From Emcibacter sp. (lineage in GTDB: Bacteria; Pseudomonadota; Alphaproteobacteria; Sphingomonadales; Emcibacteraceae): DNA of 27,927 nucleotides. A program made the translations under genes and the position numbers. Location of the stretch: the NCBI GenBank assembly GCA_021647465.1, contig JAKIUQ010000022.1:1-27927 (forward strand), given 5' to 3'. Positions 17,497 to 25,216 of this stretch are shown one piece after another (the first letter of the stretch is position 1; each line of letters begins with the position of its first letter). The notes beneath the pieces were generated by a model. That model searched no databases. It was not told the origin of the DNA and was given only the letters and a program-made list of their open reading frames with translations.

Positions 17497-17646
17497 TTAT
17501 TCTTTTCTGTGATCAGAAATGATGTCTTTGGAAATATCTGTTTCTTTTGATGCCGGGGGGGGATGTTGCTTGCGGCGTTTTAAATTATTACGAAGAGCCT
17601 GAGCCAATCGTTCCTGTTTGTCTTTTTTCTTCTCTTCTTTATTCAT
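17497..17646 (-). CDS. Small basic conserved-type protein (49 aa)
   Basis: A short gene reading MNKEEKKKDKQERLAQALRNN then LKRRKQHPPP and an acidic/basic tail ending SDHRKE. Alphaproteobacteria often carry a 40-60 residue protein of the pattern 'RLAxALRxNLKRRK' near murA/dcd, and this matches. Function is unknown; the Lys/Arg-rich helix could contact nucleic acid. The three prolines are encoded across a run of eight C on the coding strand, a slippage-prone tract. It reads toward dcd, 92 bases away, with only a weak GGA ahead of the ATG. Confidence 0.7.
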   Translation of the reverse strand: MNKEEKKKDKQERLAQALRNNLKRRKQHPPPASKETDISKDIISDHRKE

Positions 17647-17836
17647 ACGATGATCCAATGGGGCAATTTTGTCTGTATAGATATATTCTTATAGCGCCTT
17701 TAGGACAATTTAAGGGCATTTTTCCGGAATCGTAAATATTTCTGGAATAGGGCTTGCGCCATGTTAAAAGCTATGGCATCTTCCGCGCCATTCTGACAGA
17801 GGATTATACCCTCTGTTCGGCCCCCAACCTTAAAGG

Positions 17837-17911
17837 GCCGCTGTAGCTCAGTGGTAGAGCGCGTCATTGGTAATGACGAGGTCGGAAGTTCAATTCTTCC
17901 CAGCGGCACCA
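17837..17911 (+). tRNA. tRNA-Thr (GGT)
   Basis: The 75-nt cloverleaf is complete: acceptor GCCGCTG/CAGCGGC, D arm TAGCTCAGTGGTAGAGC, anticodon stem CGTCA/TGACG around loop TTGGTAA (anticodon GGT), T arm with AGTTCAATTCT, and encoded CCA at 17909-17911. It is on the opposite strand to the housekeeping block that it borders. Confidence 0.97.
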
Positions 17912-17938
17912 TCATAAAATCAGAGGCATGATTAGCCT

Positions 17939-18163
17939 CTAAGACATTGAAGAATAAGGATATTTTTGGTGTTCCAAAACCTTTTTCAAAGCGTTCGGGA
18001 ATTCCGCTTTTGGCTGCGCGAAGCATTCTATTTGTTCCGTTAAAAGCAACTTTTTCTTCTCCAGCTCCAACTTCTTACCCCTCCGTCTTTCTGATCATAT
18101 CCGCCCGCCTAAAATAAATGGGCACAGAGCAGCGTAACGGCCCATTGTCTCTGGAAAGCGCAT
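17939..18163 (-). pseudogene. Broken or very small minus-strand ORF between tRNA-Thr and the SDR gene
   Basis: One minus-strand frame reads MRFPETMGRYAALCPFILGG to a TGA at 18095-18097, then continues open in the same frame as a charged, helix-prone segment (KKLELEKKKLLLTEQIECFA, later FPNALKKVLEHQKYP) to a TAG at 17939-17941. Downstream of the TGA a TTG at 18070 has GGAGG nine bases ahead and would give 43 residues. It may be a decayed gene with an internal stop or a small gene with a TTG start. I do not recognise the family. The rest of 17912-18270 shows only a short hairpin (AGAGGC/GCCTCT, near 17921-17940). Confidence 0.3.
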
Positions 18164-18270
18164 CATGTTTGAAACAGGCCCAAGGCCAAGACTTAAATAT
18201 TATTGGGCCATAAGAGAAATATCCTTTGTAACCTGCTTCGCTATTTGACCTATATTGAAATATTTTGCCT

Positions 18271-19026
18271 TTATTGAATGACTTTCTCAAACAATGGATA
18301 GCTAAATCCAGCGGTAATCCCGCCGTCGATATTGATGACAGCTCCGGAAATATAACGGGCGTCATCACTTGCCAGAAAATGAACCAATGCTGCAACTTCC
18401 TCAGCCTCACCAATTCTTTCCAGCGGGCATAAAATTTTAACAATTTCAACCTCCGGGTGGTCTTCCGGCAGCATTTCGGACCAGATGCTGCCCGGGGCGA
18501 TGGCATTGACCCTGATGCGCCGGGGAGCCAGTTCCAGTGCGGCGGTTTTTGTAAGAGAAATAAGGCCTGCCTTGACAGCAGAATATTGTGAATAACCCGG
18601 CATCTGCAAGACACCGGCGATGGATGAGCTGTTGATGATACTTGCGCCGTCATTCAAATAACCGGCGCCATAACTAAGGACATTAAAGGGAGCCTTTAAA
18701 TTAATATCAAAAATTCTCTGGAATTCCTCACCATCAGAGTCTTCTATTGTTGGCCCGGTATTTTCTATTCCGGCGTTATTAAAAAGAATGTCAATCTTGC
18801 CAAGGTCACGTTCAACAGTTTTCAATGCGTGGATCAATTCATCCTTATGTGTGAGGTCTGCCTGAACAAAATCAGCCCCAATATTTTGCGCAATATTCTG
18901 GCCTTCTGTTCGACGACCTGTGATCATCACATTCGCGCCAGCCTGTACCAATCGTGCAGCAGCGGCAAGACCCAAACCGGAAGTTCCGCCCGTGATGAAA
19001 GCAACCTTTTCTTTAACATTAAACAT
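18271..19026 (-). CDS. Short-chain dehydrogenase/reductase (SDR)
   Basis: A classical SDR of 251 residues that should oxidise or reduce an alcohol/ketone with NAD(P). The cofactor loop is TGGTSGLG (12-19), followed by NNAG (83-86). The catalytic tetrad is N109, S135, Y148 and K152 (YSAVK), and the C-terminus has the usual SGAVINIDGGITAG. TGRR after the second strand (Arg38/39) leans toward NADP preference, which is inference. The gene is last in the run of four minus-strand genes beginning with the TonB receptor, 66 bases after the kinase gene, with AAAGG ahead of its ATG. Substrate unknown; likely a step in the same catabolic route. Confidence 0.9.
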   Translation of the reverse strand: MFNVKEKVAFITGGTSGLGLAAAARLVQAGANVMITGRRTEGQNIAQNIGADFVQADLTHKDELIHALKTVERDLGKIDILFNNAGIENTGPTIEDSDGEEFQRIFDINLKAPFNVLSYGAGYLNDGASIINSSSIAGVLQMPGYSQYSAVKAGLISLTKTAALELAPRRIRVNAIAPGSIWSEMLPEDHPEVEIVKILCPLERIGEAEEVAALVHFLASDDARYISGAVINIDGGITAGFSYPLFEKVIQ

Positions 19027-19092
19027 AATATATTACCTTTCTTGTGATGATTGCCTATTTGCATTTTAGTATGATAATTCATTTGAACGGTT

Positions 19093-20115
19093 TCAGTCAT
19101 GCAAGTAATCCCGGGCCATTTCAATGATGCCGGATACAAGCAAGGGCCCGAATTCTTTTGCGGTATCCGTTTCGCAGCGGCTATGACACCAGGATAGATA
19201 AACCAGCCCGCGGGTTATGAAAAATGCGGGCAGCATTTCAAGATGATCATCGGGAAGGCCTCGAACGGAACGATAGCCGGATAGAAAACCAGCATATGCC
19301 GGGTTATAACCGGGCTTGCCAATCAGAAAAAACAGAGCTGTGGCCATATCCATCAAATGCCAGCCATAACCACAATCATCAAAATCTATGATCCGCAGGC
19401 AGCCATGATCAATCAACAGGTTTTCCGGCAGAAAATCTGCATGAGTTAACCCGTATCGATCAGTTGATCTGCCAAAAATGGTTAATTCTTTTTGTAATTT
19501 TCCGCGTAGCTGAAAGATAATATCACGTTGTTGTTCATTCAACCCGTTATATTCCCAGAACTGACCCCAGAGAGGTTCATCGCCAAGAAGGCCATCAACA
19601 TCCCATGAATGTCGCCAGAAACCCTTGGGGGGGGACCATTCCTGTCCCTGATTATGTATTTGGGCGGCCAGTTGACCGATTTTGAAATAATTCTGGCGTG
19701 TCTTTTCCGGATTGAGACTATTCCCTGTCTCAATCACACCAACAGGCTCACCATTTACCCAGCCGAGCAAATCACACTGACGACGGGCCGGGACATCCTC
19801 TGTTCCAACATGTGAAAACAAATGACCATCAACAGTAGGGACAACGGACGGGGTATCAATTCCCGATTGGTTCAGAGCTTCCATCCATTGCAATTCTGAT
19901 AGAAGCGCCCTGTCTGAGTGATAGGCTTCCCGGTGAATTCGCAAGGCATATTTGCGACCATCTTCAAGGTTACGCACCCCAAAAACAGCGTTCTCACGAT
20001 ATTTAAGCAACCAGAGTTTAAAATTTTTTATGTCCCACTCAGGGAGGGACTTTTTGGCTAATGTATATAGCCTTCCTACCTGGTCTTCCTCACTAAGTTT
20101 ATAAAAATCTGTCAT
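19093..20115 (-). CDS. APH-family phosphotransferase (small-molecule kinase)
   Basis: The 340-residue product has the aminoglycoside/choline/homoserine kinase fold. The ATP-binding N-lobe has YALRIHREAYH and ELQWMEAL; the catalytic loop is HADFLPEN (H225, D227, N232), and the metal-binding Asp is D244 in IIDFDDCGYGW. The family phosphorylates hydroxyl groups of small molecules (choline, ethanolamine, hydroxylysine, homoserine, aminoglycosides). It begins 7 bases after the class III PLP enzyme gene. That pairing recalls hydroxylysine or ethanolamine kinase with a phospho-lyase of the same PLP family. An antibiotic-resistance role is less likely in this context. A run of eight G (19627-19634) lies inside the gene. 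Confidence 0.87.
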   Translation of the reverse strand: MTDFYKLSEEDQVGRLYTLAKKSLPEWDIKNFKLWLLKYRENAVFGVRNLEDGRKYALRIHREAYHSDRALLSELQWMEALNQSGIDTPSVVPTVDGHLFSHVGTEDVPARRQCDLLGWVNGEPVGVIETGNSLNPEKTRQNYFKIGQLAAQIHNQGQEWSPPKGFWRHSWDVDGLLGDEPLWGQFWEYNGLNEQQRDIIFQLRGKLQKELTIFGRSTDRYGLTHADFLPENLLIDHGCLRIIDFDDCGYGWHLMDMATALFFLIGKPGYNPAYAGFLSGYRSVRGLPDDHLEMLPAFFITRGLVYLSWCHSRCETDTAKEFGPLLVSGIIEMARDYLHD

Positions 20116-20122
20116 TACAGCC

Positions 20123-21373
20123 CTATTTCTTTATGTTTTTTTGTATATTGAATAATGATGTGGCAAAACGGTCCAGAAATTTATCACAAAGATTTTTATC
20201 CCAAAGAATACCGGGCTTGAATTGAAGCACGGATGGATCATAGGAAGAAAAAATTGCCCATACCCCGTTCTTATATAGCTCCCGCATTACCAATATGGCC
20301 CCGCGAGGATGGTTAAACACCAGTCCCATAATTAATCCCTTCTGACGAACGGAAGAAAAAAAATCAGGGTATGATTCCAGTAAAACATCAAGGCCAAGGC
20401 GTATATATTTTGCTGTTTGCACTATCTTTGTCTGTATTTCGGGACGGGTGCAAATATCCAACACCGTAAGAGCCACACGGCAACCAAGTTCGGAACCACC
20501 ATAGGTAGAGACATGGCCAAAACCATCTTCTTTCAACCAGCCCGCACATTTTTCGGAAATAATGGTGGCCGCAATTGGGTATAATCCGCCGCCAAACCCT
20601 TTGCCCGTCACAACAATATCGGGCACAATATTGTGATTTTCAAAACACCAGAGTTGTCCAGAACGCATCAATCCCGTCTGTACTTCATCGGCGATATAAA
20701 CCACACCGTATTTTTCAGTGATCCGCCTTACTTCTTGCAGATAGCCGGGTTCAGGCATCAGAAAACCAAAGGTGGCCGGAATGGTTTCAACGATAAAGGC
20801 CGCCACGTCTCCTTTGGAAAGCACAGTTTCAAGGGCAATCAGATCATTGAAGGGAACTTTTTGATAACGGTCTGGCTGATCGCCCGCCATGAACAGTTGG
20901 ACAAATCTTTCATCTCCGACCTCTAGCGCGTATCCGGTATGTCCGTGGAAACATTTCTCCACGGAAATAATTTTACGTTTCCCTGTTATATTGCGGGCCG
21001 TTTTAATGGCGACATCAACGGCTTCGCTGCCGCTGGTCGTAAAAACAGAATAGCAAAGGTCACCGGGCGTATTTAAAGCCAGCTTTTCCGCAAGCAGGGC
21101 GCGCGCCGGACTGGGGAAATGATGATTGCCTGCATCTTCGTGAGTAAGGGCATTCTGCAGAGCCGCTATTAATTCAGGGTTCCTGTGTCCTAAACTATAT
21201 GTGCCGCCATTGATATGGCAGTCCAGATATCGCTGACCATCCATATCATGGATGTAGTAACCTTCCCGATGTCCGATTACCAAATCAATCCCAAGTTCCT
21301 GCCAAAGCTTTGTTTTATGCGGATTCCAGTAATCAATTGATTTGGCTATGACGTCCTGTTTTGTCAGAGGCAT
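20123..21373 (-). CDS. Class III PLP-dependent aminotransferase / phospho-lyase-like enzyme
   Basis: The 416-residue product belongs to fold-type I class III (omega-aminotransferase, GSA aminomutase, phosphoethanolamine and phosphohydroxylysine lyases). Motifs seen: GGTYSLGHRNPELIAAL, TTSGSEAVDVAIKTAR, CFHGHTGYAL, ADEVQTGLMRSGQLWCFE with the PLP-nitrogen Asp229, and VVTGKGFGGGLYPIAA with the Schiff-base Lys258. The ATG at 21373 gives the normal N-terminus; a TTG at 21439 overlapping the receptor stop is less likely. The kinase directly after it suggests a phosphorylated amino substrate (beta-elimination) rather than plain transamination, but sequence alone does not settle this. Confidence 0.9.
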   Translation of the reverse strand: MPLTKQDVIAKSIDYWNPHKTKLWQELGIDLVIGHREGYYIHDMDGQRYLDCHINGGTYSLGHRNPELIAALQNALTHEDAGNHHFPSPARALLAEKLALNTPGDLCYSVFTTSGSEAVDVAIKTARNITGKRKIISVEKCFHGHTGYALEVGDERFVQLFMAGDQPDRYQKVPFNDLIALETVLSKGDVAAFIVETIPATFGFLMPEPGYLQEVRRITEKYGVVYIADEVQTGLMRSGQLWCFENHNIVPDIVVTGKGFGGGLYPIAATIISEKCAGWLKEDGFGHVSTYGGSELGCRVALTVLDICTRPEIQTKIVQTAKYIRLGLDVLLESYPDFFSSVRQKGLIMGLVFNHPRGAILVMRELYKNGVWAIFSSYDPSVLQFKPGILWDKNLCDKFLDRFATSLFNIQKNIKK

Positions 21374-21435
21374 GCAATATACTTTCTTCAAATGTTGGTC
21401 CGGCTGCTGGGAAAGAAATAAACATCTGGATCTGA

Positions 21436-23715
21436 TCAATCTCCAAAGCTGAATTTTAATTCAATGCCGTAGGTGGCACGTTCCCCGAACATCAATTGAT
21501 TCACGCCAAACCCCTCGAGTGGAAATCCATGGATAAAGTATTTTTTGGCGAGTAAATTTTTTGCATATGCCCCTAATTCCCAACCATTGTCGCTGGCAAA
21601 AACGGATAAATAAGCATTTACAAGCCAGTAGCCATCCTGTGACATGGCCGGATTATTATCTGTTGTGAAAAAAGTCTTGCTTTGATATGAAACGTCCAGC
21701 TGAACAGCAGCCATTATCTCACTATCAACAATAAATTCATAACGCCCCATTCCGTTCAGAGATAATTTAGGGGCCTGCGTAAAACGATTGTTGGCATAAT
21801 TTATGTCATCAGATGGGAATTGCGCGTCCAGAAATGCTCCGCTGAGCATCAGGTCAAGACCCTGTACAGGCCGGGTAATCAATTCAAATTCAAACCCCTT
21901 TACCTTGGCATTTGCCGCATTGTCAAGGACAGATACAGGGACCGGGCTGCCTGGAGGTTGAAATATTGTAAAGACCTGAATATCGGAATAATCATTATAG
22001 AATGCGGCAAGGTTCAAGCGTGTATTCAGACCAAGGTCGGTCTTTAACCCTACCTCAAAAGCCGTAATAGTCTCAGGGGCATAGGGTCGTTGTTCATCTG
22101 AACTCAGAATAAAGCCACCATTAAATCCGCCGGACTTGAAACCACTGGAAATACTGCCATAAAGTAATGTTCCATCCGTGGGACGAAAATCCAGACCGGC
22201 TTTCCACGATAATCTGCTGTTTGATATATTATCAACATAACGGGCATCGGCTGTCACATTGGGATTGGCCGGGTCATTGAGCGGAATGATTGTGCCAAAC
22301 TCCTCCAGACCGATAAAACCATCCCAGGATTTTTTATCATTGGTATAGCGCAGGCCGCCGGTCACGCCCCATTTATCAGAAAAGTCATAATCAACATTTG
22401 CAAAAACGGCGACGGTTTCAGATTTTTGTTCGTTCGTGGCCCGGTAAAACAGCGTTGGAATGCCAATCGTAATTCCATCCGGGTCAAAACCACCTGTGCC
22501 GGGGTCTATCGTTTCCACAAGGTCACGGAAATCACGCCCAATATCAAGCGGTGCATCCTGATTAATTGTCTCATCCAGATAATAACCCCCAATGATCCAG
22601 TCAAGCTTGTCGGTGGCGCCGGCAAGCTGAACTTCCTGTGTGAATGTCTCGGATTTTACATTATTTTCTATATGTACAAAGTTCACCGGGCTGCTATCTG
22701 TATCTTCGCCGGTAAGCCTGTCAAGATCCTGAAATCCACTTATGGCCGTGATAGTTAGGTTATTTCCCTGCCACATAAATTTTCCCTGCACGCCGAGGGT
22801 TTTTATATCCAGCTGTTTATCCGCATCACTGCTGCCTGACCAGAAATCGGCTGGCGATATATTGCCGAAAAAATCCGTACAATTGACGGGGCAACCAAGG
22901 GTTCCGGTGTAATCCTCTGCTCCGGAAGCGGTAACAGCAGGAAACATGCGATAAATGCCCACATCCGTTTTGTTATTTCCGCCATACACCATGAGTGACC
23001 CTGTCAGGCTATCATCAAGATCAGCCTCAATCGTCCCTCTATAGGCTATTGCGTCAATGCCATTGGCGTTTTTATTTTGTGCAACGTTAAAAATACCCCC
23101 GTCGCTGTCATCTTTGACAAAGGCGATCCGCGCCCGCAAACCATCTATTATAGGCCCGGAAAGGAAACCTTCAAATTTGGTTGTATTAAAACGGCCATAT
23201 TGTGCCCGGATGCTGCCGCTAAATTCTTCTGTTGGTTTTGCCGTAATAAATTTAATGGCCCCGCCTGTCGTATTCCTGCCATAGAGTGTTCCTTGAGGCC
23301 CGCGCAATATTTCAACACGTTCTAAGTCAAAAATCTGAAAAACCTGTGCGCCGGGTGAACTGATATAAAGATCATCCACATAAACGGCTACCGGGCCTGC
23401 GTTATTTGGGGAATAATCATTCAGGCCGATACCACGCAGAAAAATTGACGGGTTGTTACCTGGGCCTGCCGGTTGTCCCATATTTAAACCGGGAACATTT
23501 CGGGCAAGATCGCTTGAGTCTTTAAGATTGAAACGATCAATCTGCGCGCCGGAATAGGCCGTGATTGCAATTGAAACATCTTGCAAATTTTCACTACGTT
23601 TTTGTGCCGTTACCGTAATTTCCTCAAGAATCCATGGGGTGTCTTCCTGTGCGTAGGATATCCCTGAATAGCCACATGCAGTTGCCAGAATGCTTCTGCC
23701 AATAATTTTTCTCAT
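21436..23715 (-). CDS. TonB-dependent outer-membrane receptor
   Basis: The 759-residue protein has a signal peptide (cleavage near SYA/QED, residue 22), a TonB-box-like EEITVTAQK at about 31-39, a plug domain (VSIAITAYSGAQIDRF, NVPGLNMGQPAG, FLRGIGLNDYSP, VAVYVDDLYISSPGAQ, ERVEILRGPQGTLYGRNTTGGAIKFIT) and a 22-strand barrel ending in aromatic ATYGIELKFSF. This is the large sphingomonad-type family that imports diverse organics or siderophores with proton-motive-force energy. No siderophore genes are nearby; the neighbours are catabolic, so an organic substrate is likely. AGGAGGAGA at 23721-23729 precedes the ATG. It heads the minus-strand cluster, divergent from tetR. Confidence 0.94.
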   Translation of the reverse strand: MRKIIGRSILATACGYSGISYAQEDTPWILEEITVTAQKRSENLQDVSIAITAYSGAQIDRFNLKDSSDLARNVPGLNMGQPAGPGNNPSIFLRGIGLNDYSPNNAGPVAVYVDDLYISSPGAQVFQIFDLERVEILRGPQGTLYGRNTTGGAIKFITAKPTEEFSGSIRAQYGRFNTTKFEGFLSGPIIDGLRARIAFVKDDSDGGIFNVAQNKNANGIDAIAYRGTIEADLDDSLTGSLMVYGGNNKTDVGIYRMFPAVTASGAEDYTGTLGCPVNCTDFFGNISPADFWSGSSDADKQLDIKTLGVQGKFMWQGNNLTITAISGFQDLDRLTGEDTDSSPVNFVHIENNVKSETFTQEVQLAGATDKLDWIIGGYYLDETINQDAPLDIGRDFRDLVETIDPGTGGFDPDGITIGIPTLFYRATNEQKSETVAVFANVDYDFSDKWGVTGGLRYTNDKKSWDGFIGLEEFGTIIPLNDPANPNVTADARYVDNISNSRLSWKAGLDFRPTDGTLLYGSISSGFKSGGFNGGFILSSDEQRPYAPETITAFEVGLKTDLGLNTRLNLAAFYNDYSDIQVFTIFQPPGSPVPVSVLDNAANAKVKGFEFELITRPVQGLDLMLSGAFLDAQFPSDDINYANNRFTQAPKLSLNGMGRYEFIVDSEIMAAVQLDVSYQSKTFFTTDNNPAMSQDGYWLVNAYLSVFASDNGWELGAYAKNLLAKKYFIHGFPLEGFGVNQLMFGERATYGIELKFSFGD

Positions 23716-23755
23716 AATTTTCTCCTCCTATTTTTAAGGTTATCATCTGCAAATA

Positions 23756-23864
23756 ACATATAAATATATTTTTAACAATAGATTTTTTGCCTTTATTACC
23801 CATATTACGCCTATAATCTTATTATATACATATAAATATATTTATTTTGCATATATTTATTTTA
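23756..23864. promoter_or_regulatory. Repeated operator-like sites between TonB receptor and tetR
   Basis: ACATATAAATATATTT occurs exactly twice, at 23756-23771 and 23828-23843, 72 bp (about seven helical turns) apart. The right copy is part of an inverted repeat: ATAAATATAT (23832-23841) and ATATATTTAT (23851-23860) around 9 bases. One site is near the receptor start and one near tetR, the layout expected of a TetR protein controlling both promoters. The repeats are seen; TetR binding is inference. Confidence 0.5.
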
Positions 23865-23912
23865 TCTTTAGCTTGATCTTTTCTGGGAATTCGATATCTT
23901 CAAAATTGATAA

Positions 23913-24569
23913 ATGAAGAAAGTTATGAATATATTGAACCCTGATATAAATACTTATCGCCGTCCGAAACAGAAACGGGGTATCCTTAAATTTGAATCAC
24001 TTCTGGATACGGCAGAGCAATTGATTGAGGCATCTGGAATAGAAAAGCTCAGTCTGTATGACGTGGCTGAGGTCGCCAAAGTCACCAGTGGTTCTGTCTA
24101 TCATTTTTTCCCGAATATTGACTCTTTACTCATCGCTCTTGCCGAAAGGCACTTGAGTGAGTTCGAGCATTTTGCGGAACCGAAAAACCCTGACGAGATT
24201 AAAGAATGGAAAGATCTCTGGCTGTGTCTTTCTGCGCAGGCGAGACATTATTACAACCATAATTATGTGCCAGCGATGCTGTTGCTAGGTCCTGGGGCGA
24301 CATGGACGATCAGAAAAGTAGATGCGGATGGAAACCGGCGCATTGCAAAAGCTATCGCCAAGCAAATGAAATCATTCTTTCATATGCCGGACTATCTGGA
24401 TATGGAAGAGCATTTGTTAAGGGCAATTACTATTTCTGACGCATTATGGCGCTATTCTTACCGGGAACATGGTGAAATTACGGAATCTTTCTGGAAAGAT
24501 TCCGTAATTGCAAGCACAGCTTATCTAGAATGTTTTTACGCCCCCATGATGCCCGTTAAAAGCAAATGA
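23913..24569 (+). CDS. TetR/AcrR family transcriptional regulator
   Basis: The 218-residue protein has an N-terminal TetR helix-turn-helix (KFESLLDTAEQLIEASGIEK, then LSLYDVAEVAKVTSGSVYHF-F-PNIDSLLIALAERH, about residues 25-80) and a longer ligand-binding C-terminal domain. It is divergent from the TonB receptor gene and likely represses the receptor cluster until the substrate appears. The ATG at 23913 has no clear ribosome site; Met5 (23925), with GAAGAAAG ahead, is an alternative. Near its 3' end the coding sequence contains a perfect 16-bp inverted repeat (24476-24509). Confidence 0.9.
   Translation: MKKVMNILNPDINTYRRPKQKRGILKFESLLDTAEQLIEASGIEKLSLYDVAEVAKVTSGSVYHFFPNIDSLLIALAERHLSEFEHFAEPKNPDEIKEWKDLWLCLSAQARHYYNHNYVPAMLLLGPGATWTIRKVDADGNRRIAKAIAKQMKSFFHMPDYLDMEEHLLRAITISDALWRYSYREHGEITESFWKDSVIASTAYLECFYAPMMPVKSK
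24476..24509. repeat. Perfect 16-bp inverted repeat inside tetR
   Basis: AATTACGGAATCTTTC (24476-24491) and GAAAGATTCCGTAATT (24494-24509) are exact reverse complements separated by two bases. The arms code for Glu-Ile-Thr-Glu-Ser-Phe and Lys-Asp-Ser-Val-Ile, about 20 codons before the stop. In RNA this would be a tight hairpin without a T-run; in DNA it could form a cruciform. Confidence 0.85.
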
Positions 24570-24576
24570 GATGACG

Positions 24577-24756
24577 TTACCAAAGAAAACTGAAATTGGT
24601 CAAAAAAGCATTAATTACAAATTCTTTATGCCGCTCTTTTTTCTTTAAGAGAACAGCGGCTTCCATATTTTTGAAGGAATTATCTGACAGTCTGAGATGC
24701 AAAACCACACTCCCGCGCTTTATAAGACATAAGAAACCGGTCTTTATAAACAGCAA
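24577..24756 (-). pseudogene. Ribbon-helix-helix-like small ORF (possible remnant)
   Basis: A minus-strand frame open from a TTG at 24756 gives 59 residues; from a GTG at 24708 it gives 43. The C-terminal part reads VVLHLRLSDNSFKNMEAAVL then KKKERHKEFVINAFLTNF, which has the strand-helix-helix rhythm of RHH/CopG or MobC-type DNA-binding proteins of mobile elements. There is no clear ribosome site or ATG in frame. An ATG in another frame just upstream (MSYKARE...) hints at a frameshifted gene. It converges on tetR. Confidence 0.3.
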
Positions 24757-24758
24757 TT

Positions 24759-24780
24759 ATGTAGGTTTTATGTAGGTTTT
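24759..24780. repeat. Tandem 11-bp direct repeat
   Basis: ATGTAGGTTTT is present twice without a gap (24759-24769, 24770-24780), just upstream of the RHH-like minus-strand ORF. It could be an operator or an element-end site; no further copies are seen nearby. Confidence 0.7.
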
Positions 24781-25015
24781 CTCAAGGTAAGTGGACGTTT
24801 TCCAACGCCGACCTTGCGCCAGCCTGCAGTTTGACCTGACAGATTAACCTGAGTGTTTACAATGCTATAGGGCGTAAGTGCTTGAAAAGAGATGGCTCCC
24901 CATCGTGTACAGAAATCGAACTTTTTGTAAAGCTCCTTCCTGCGAAATAATACAATTTTTTGAAAGAATTAAGGATTTTTTATTCATGTGTCGAATATCG
25001 GTTGTAAATGAAAAT
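24781..25015. other. Gene-poor stretch with a start-less open frame
   Basis: About 235 bases without a supported gene. One minus-strand frame is open from about 24988 to a TAA at 24768-24770 (fragments LYKKFDFCTRWGAISFQ and QTAGWRKVGVGKRPL), but it has no start codon and no family I recognise. It may be the 3' end of a lost gene or chance. Confidence 0.3.
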
Positions 25016-25092
25016 AGTGAAGTAATTTAGTTGGTTAGGGCAGCAGAATCATAATCCGCGTGTCGGGGGTTCAAGTTCCTCTCCCGCTACCA
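25016..25092 (+). pseudogene. Decayed elongator tRNA-Met (CAT)
   Basis: The 77 bases align without gaps to a standard bacterial elongator tRNA-Met: AGTTGGTTA in the D loop, anticodon loop ATCATAA, GTGTC variable region, GGGGG-TTCAAGT T arm, TCCCGCT acceptor strand and CCA. The 5' acceptor strand (AGTGAAG) has A-C mismatches at two positions and two wobbles. The D stem is ATTT/GGGC, and the anticodon stem has one A-C mismatch. Compared with the consensus I recall, the changes are all transitions, mostly C to T and G to A. It is unlikely to fold as a working tRNA; at best it is highly divergent. Confidence 0.7.
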
Positions 25093-25216
25093 TTTTTCCT
25101 TTAATATCAATTAGTTGTTAATTTTCCGTTTTTAAGAACAATTCTCATAAATAGCACTTTTTGGCCTCCCAACACGGAGACAATATTTTTCTCTACTTTT
25201 ATTTTTCCATGATTTT

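Noticed and set aside
17700..18026. A 108-codon minus-strand frame across tRNA-Thr.
   Set aside because: Its PLGRIELPTSSLPMTRSTTELQRP segment is the well-known false translation of the antisense of a tRNA; no independent support.
19093..20115. Aminoglycoside resistance kinase.
   Set aside because: The fold fits, but the tight pairing with a class III PLP enzyme and SDR argues for metabolism; no resistance context.
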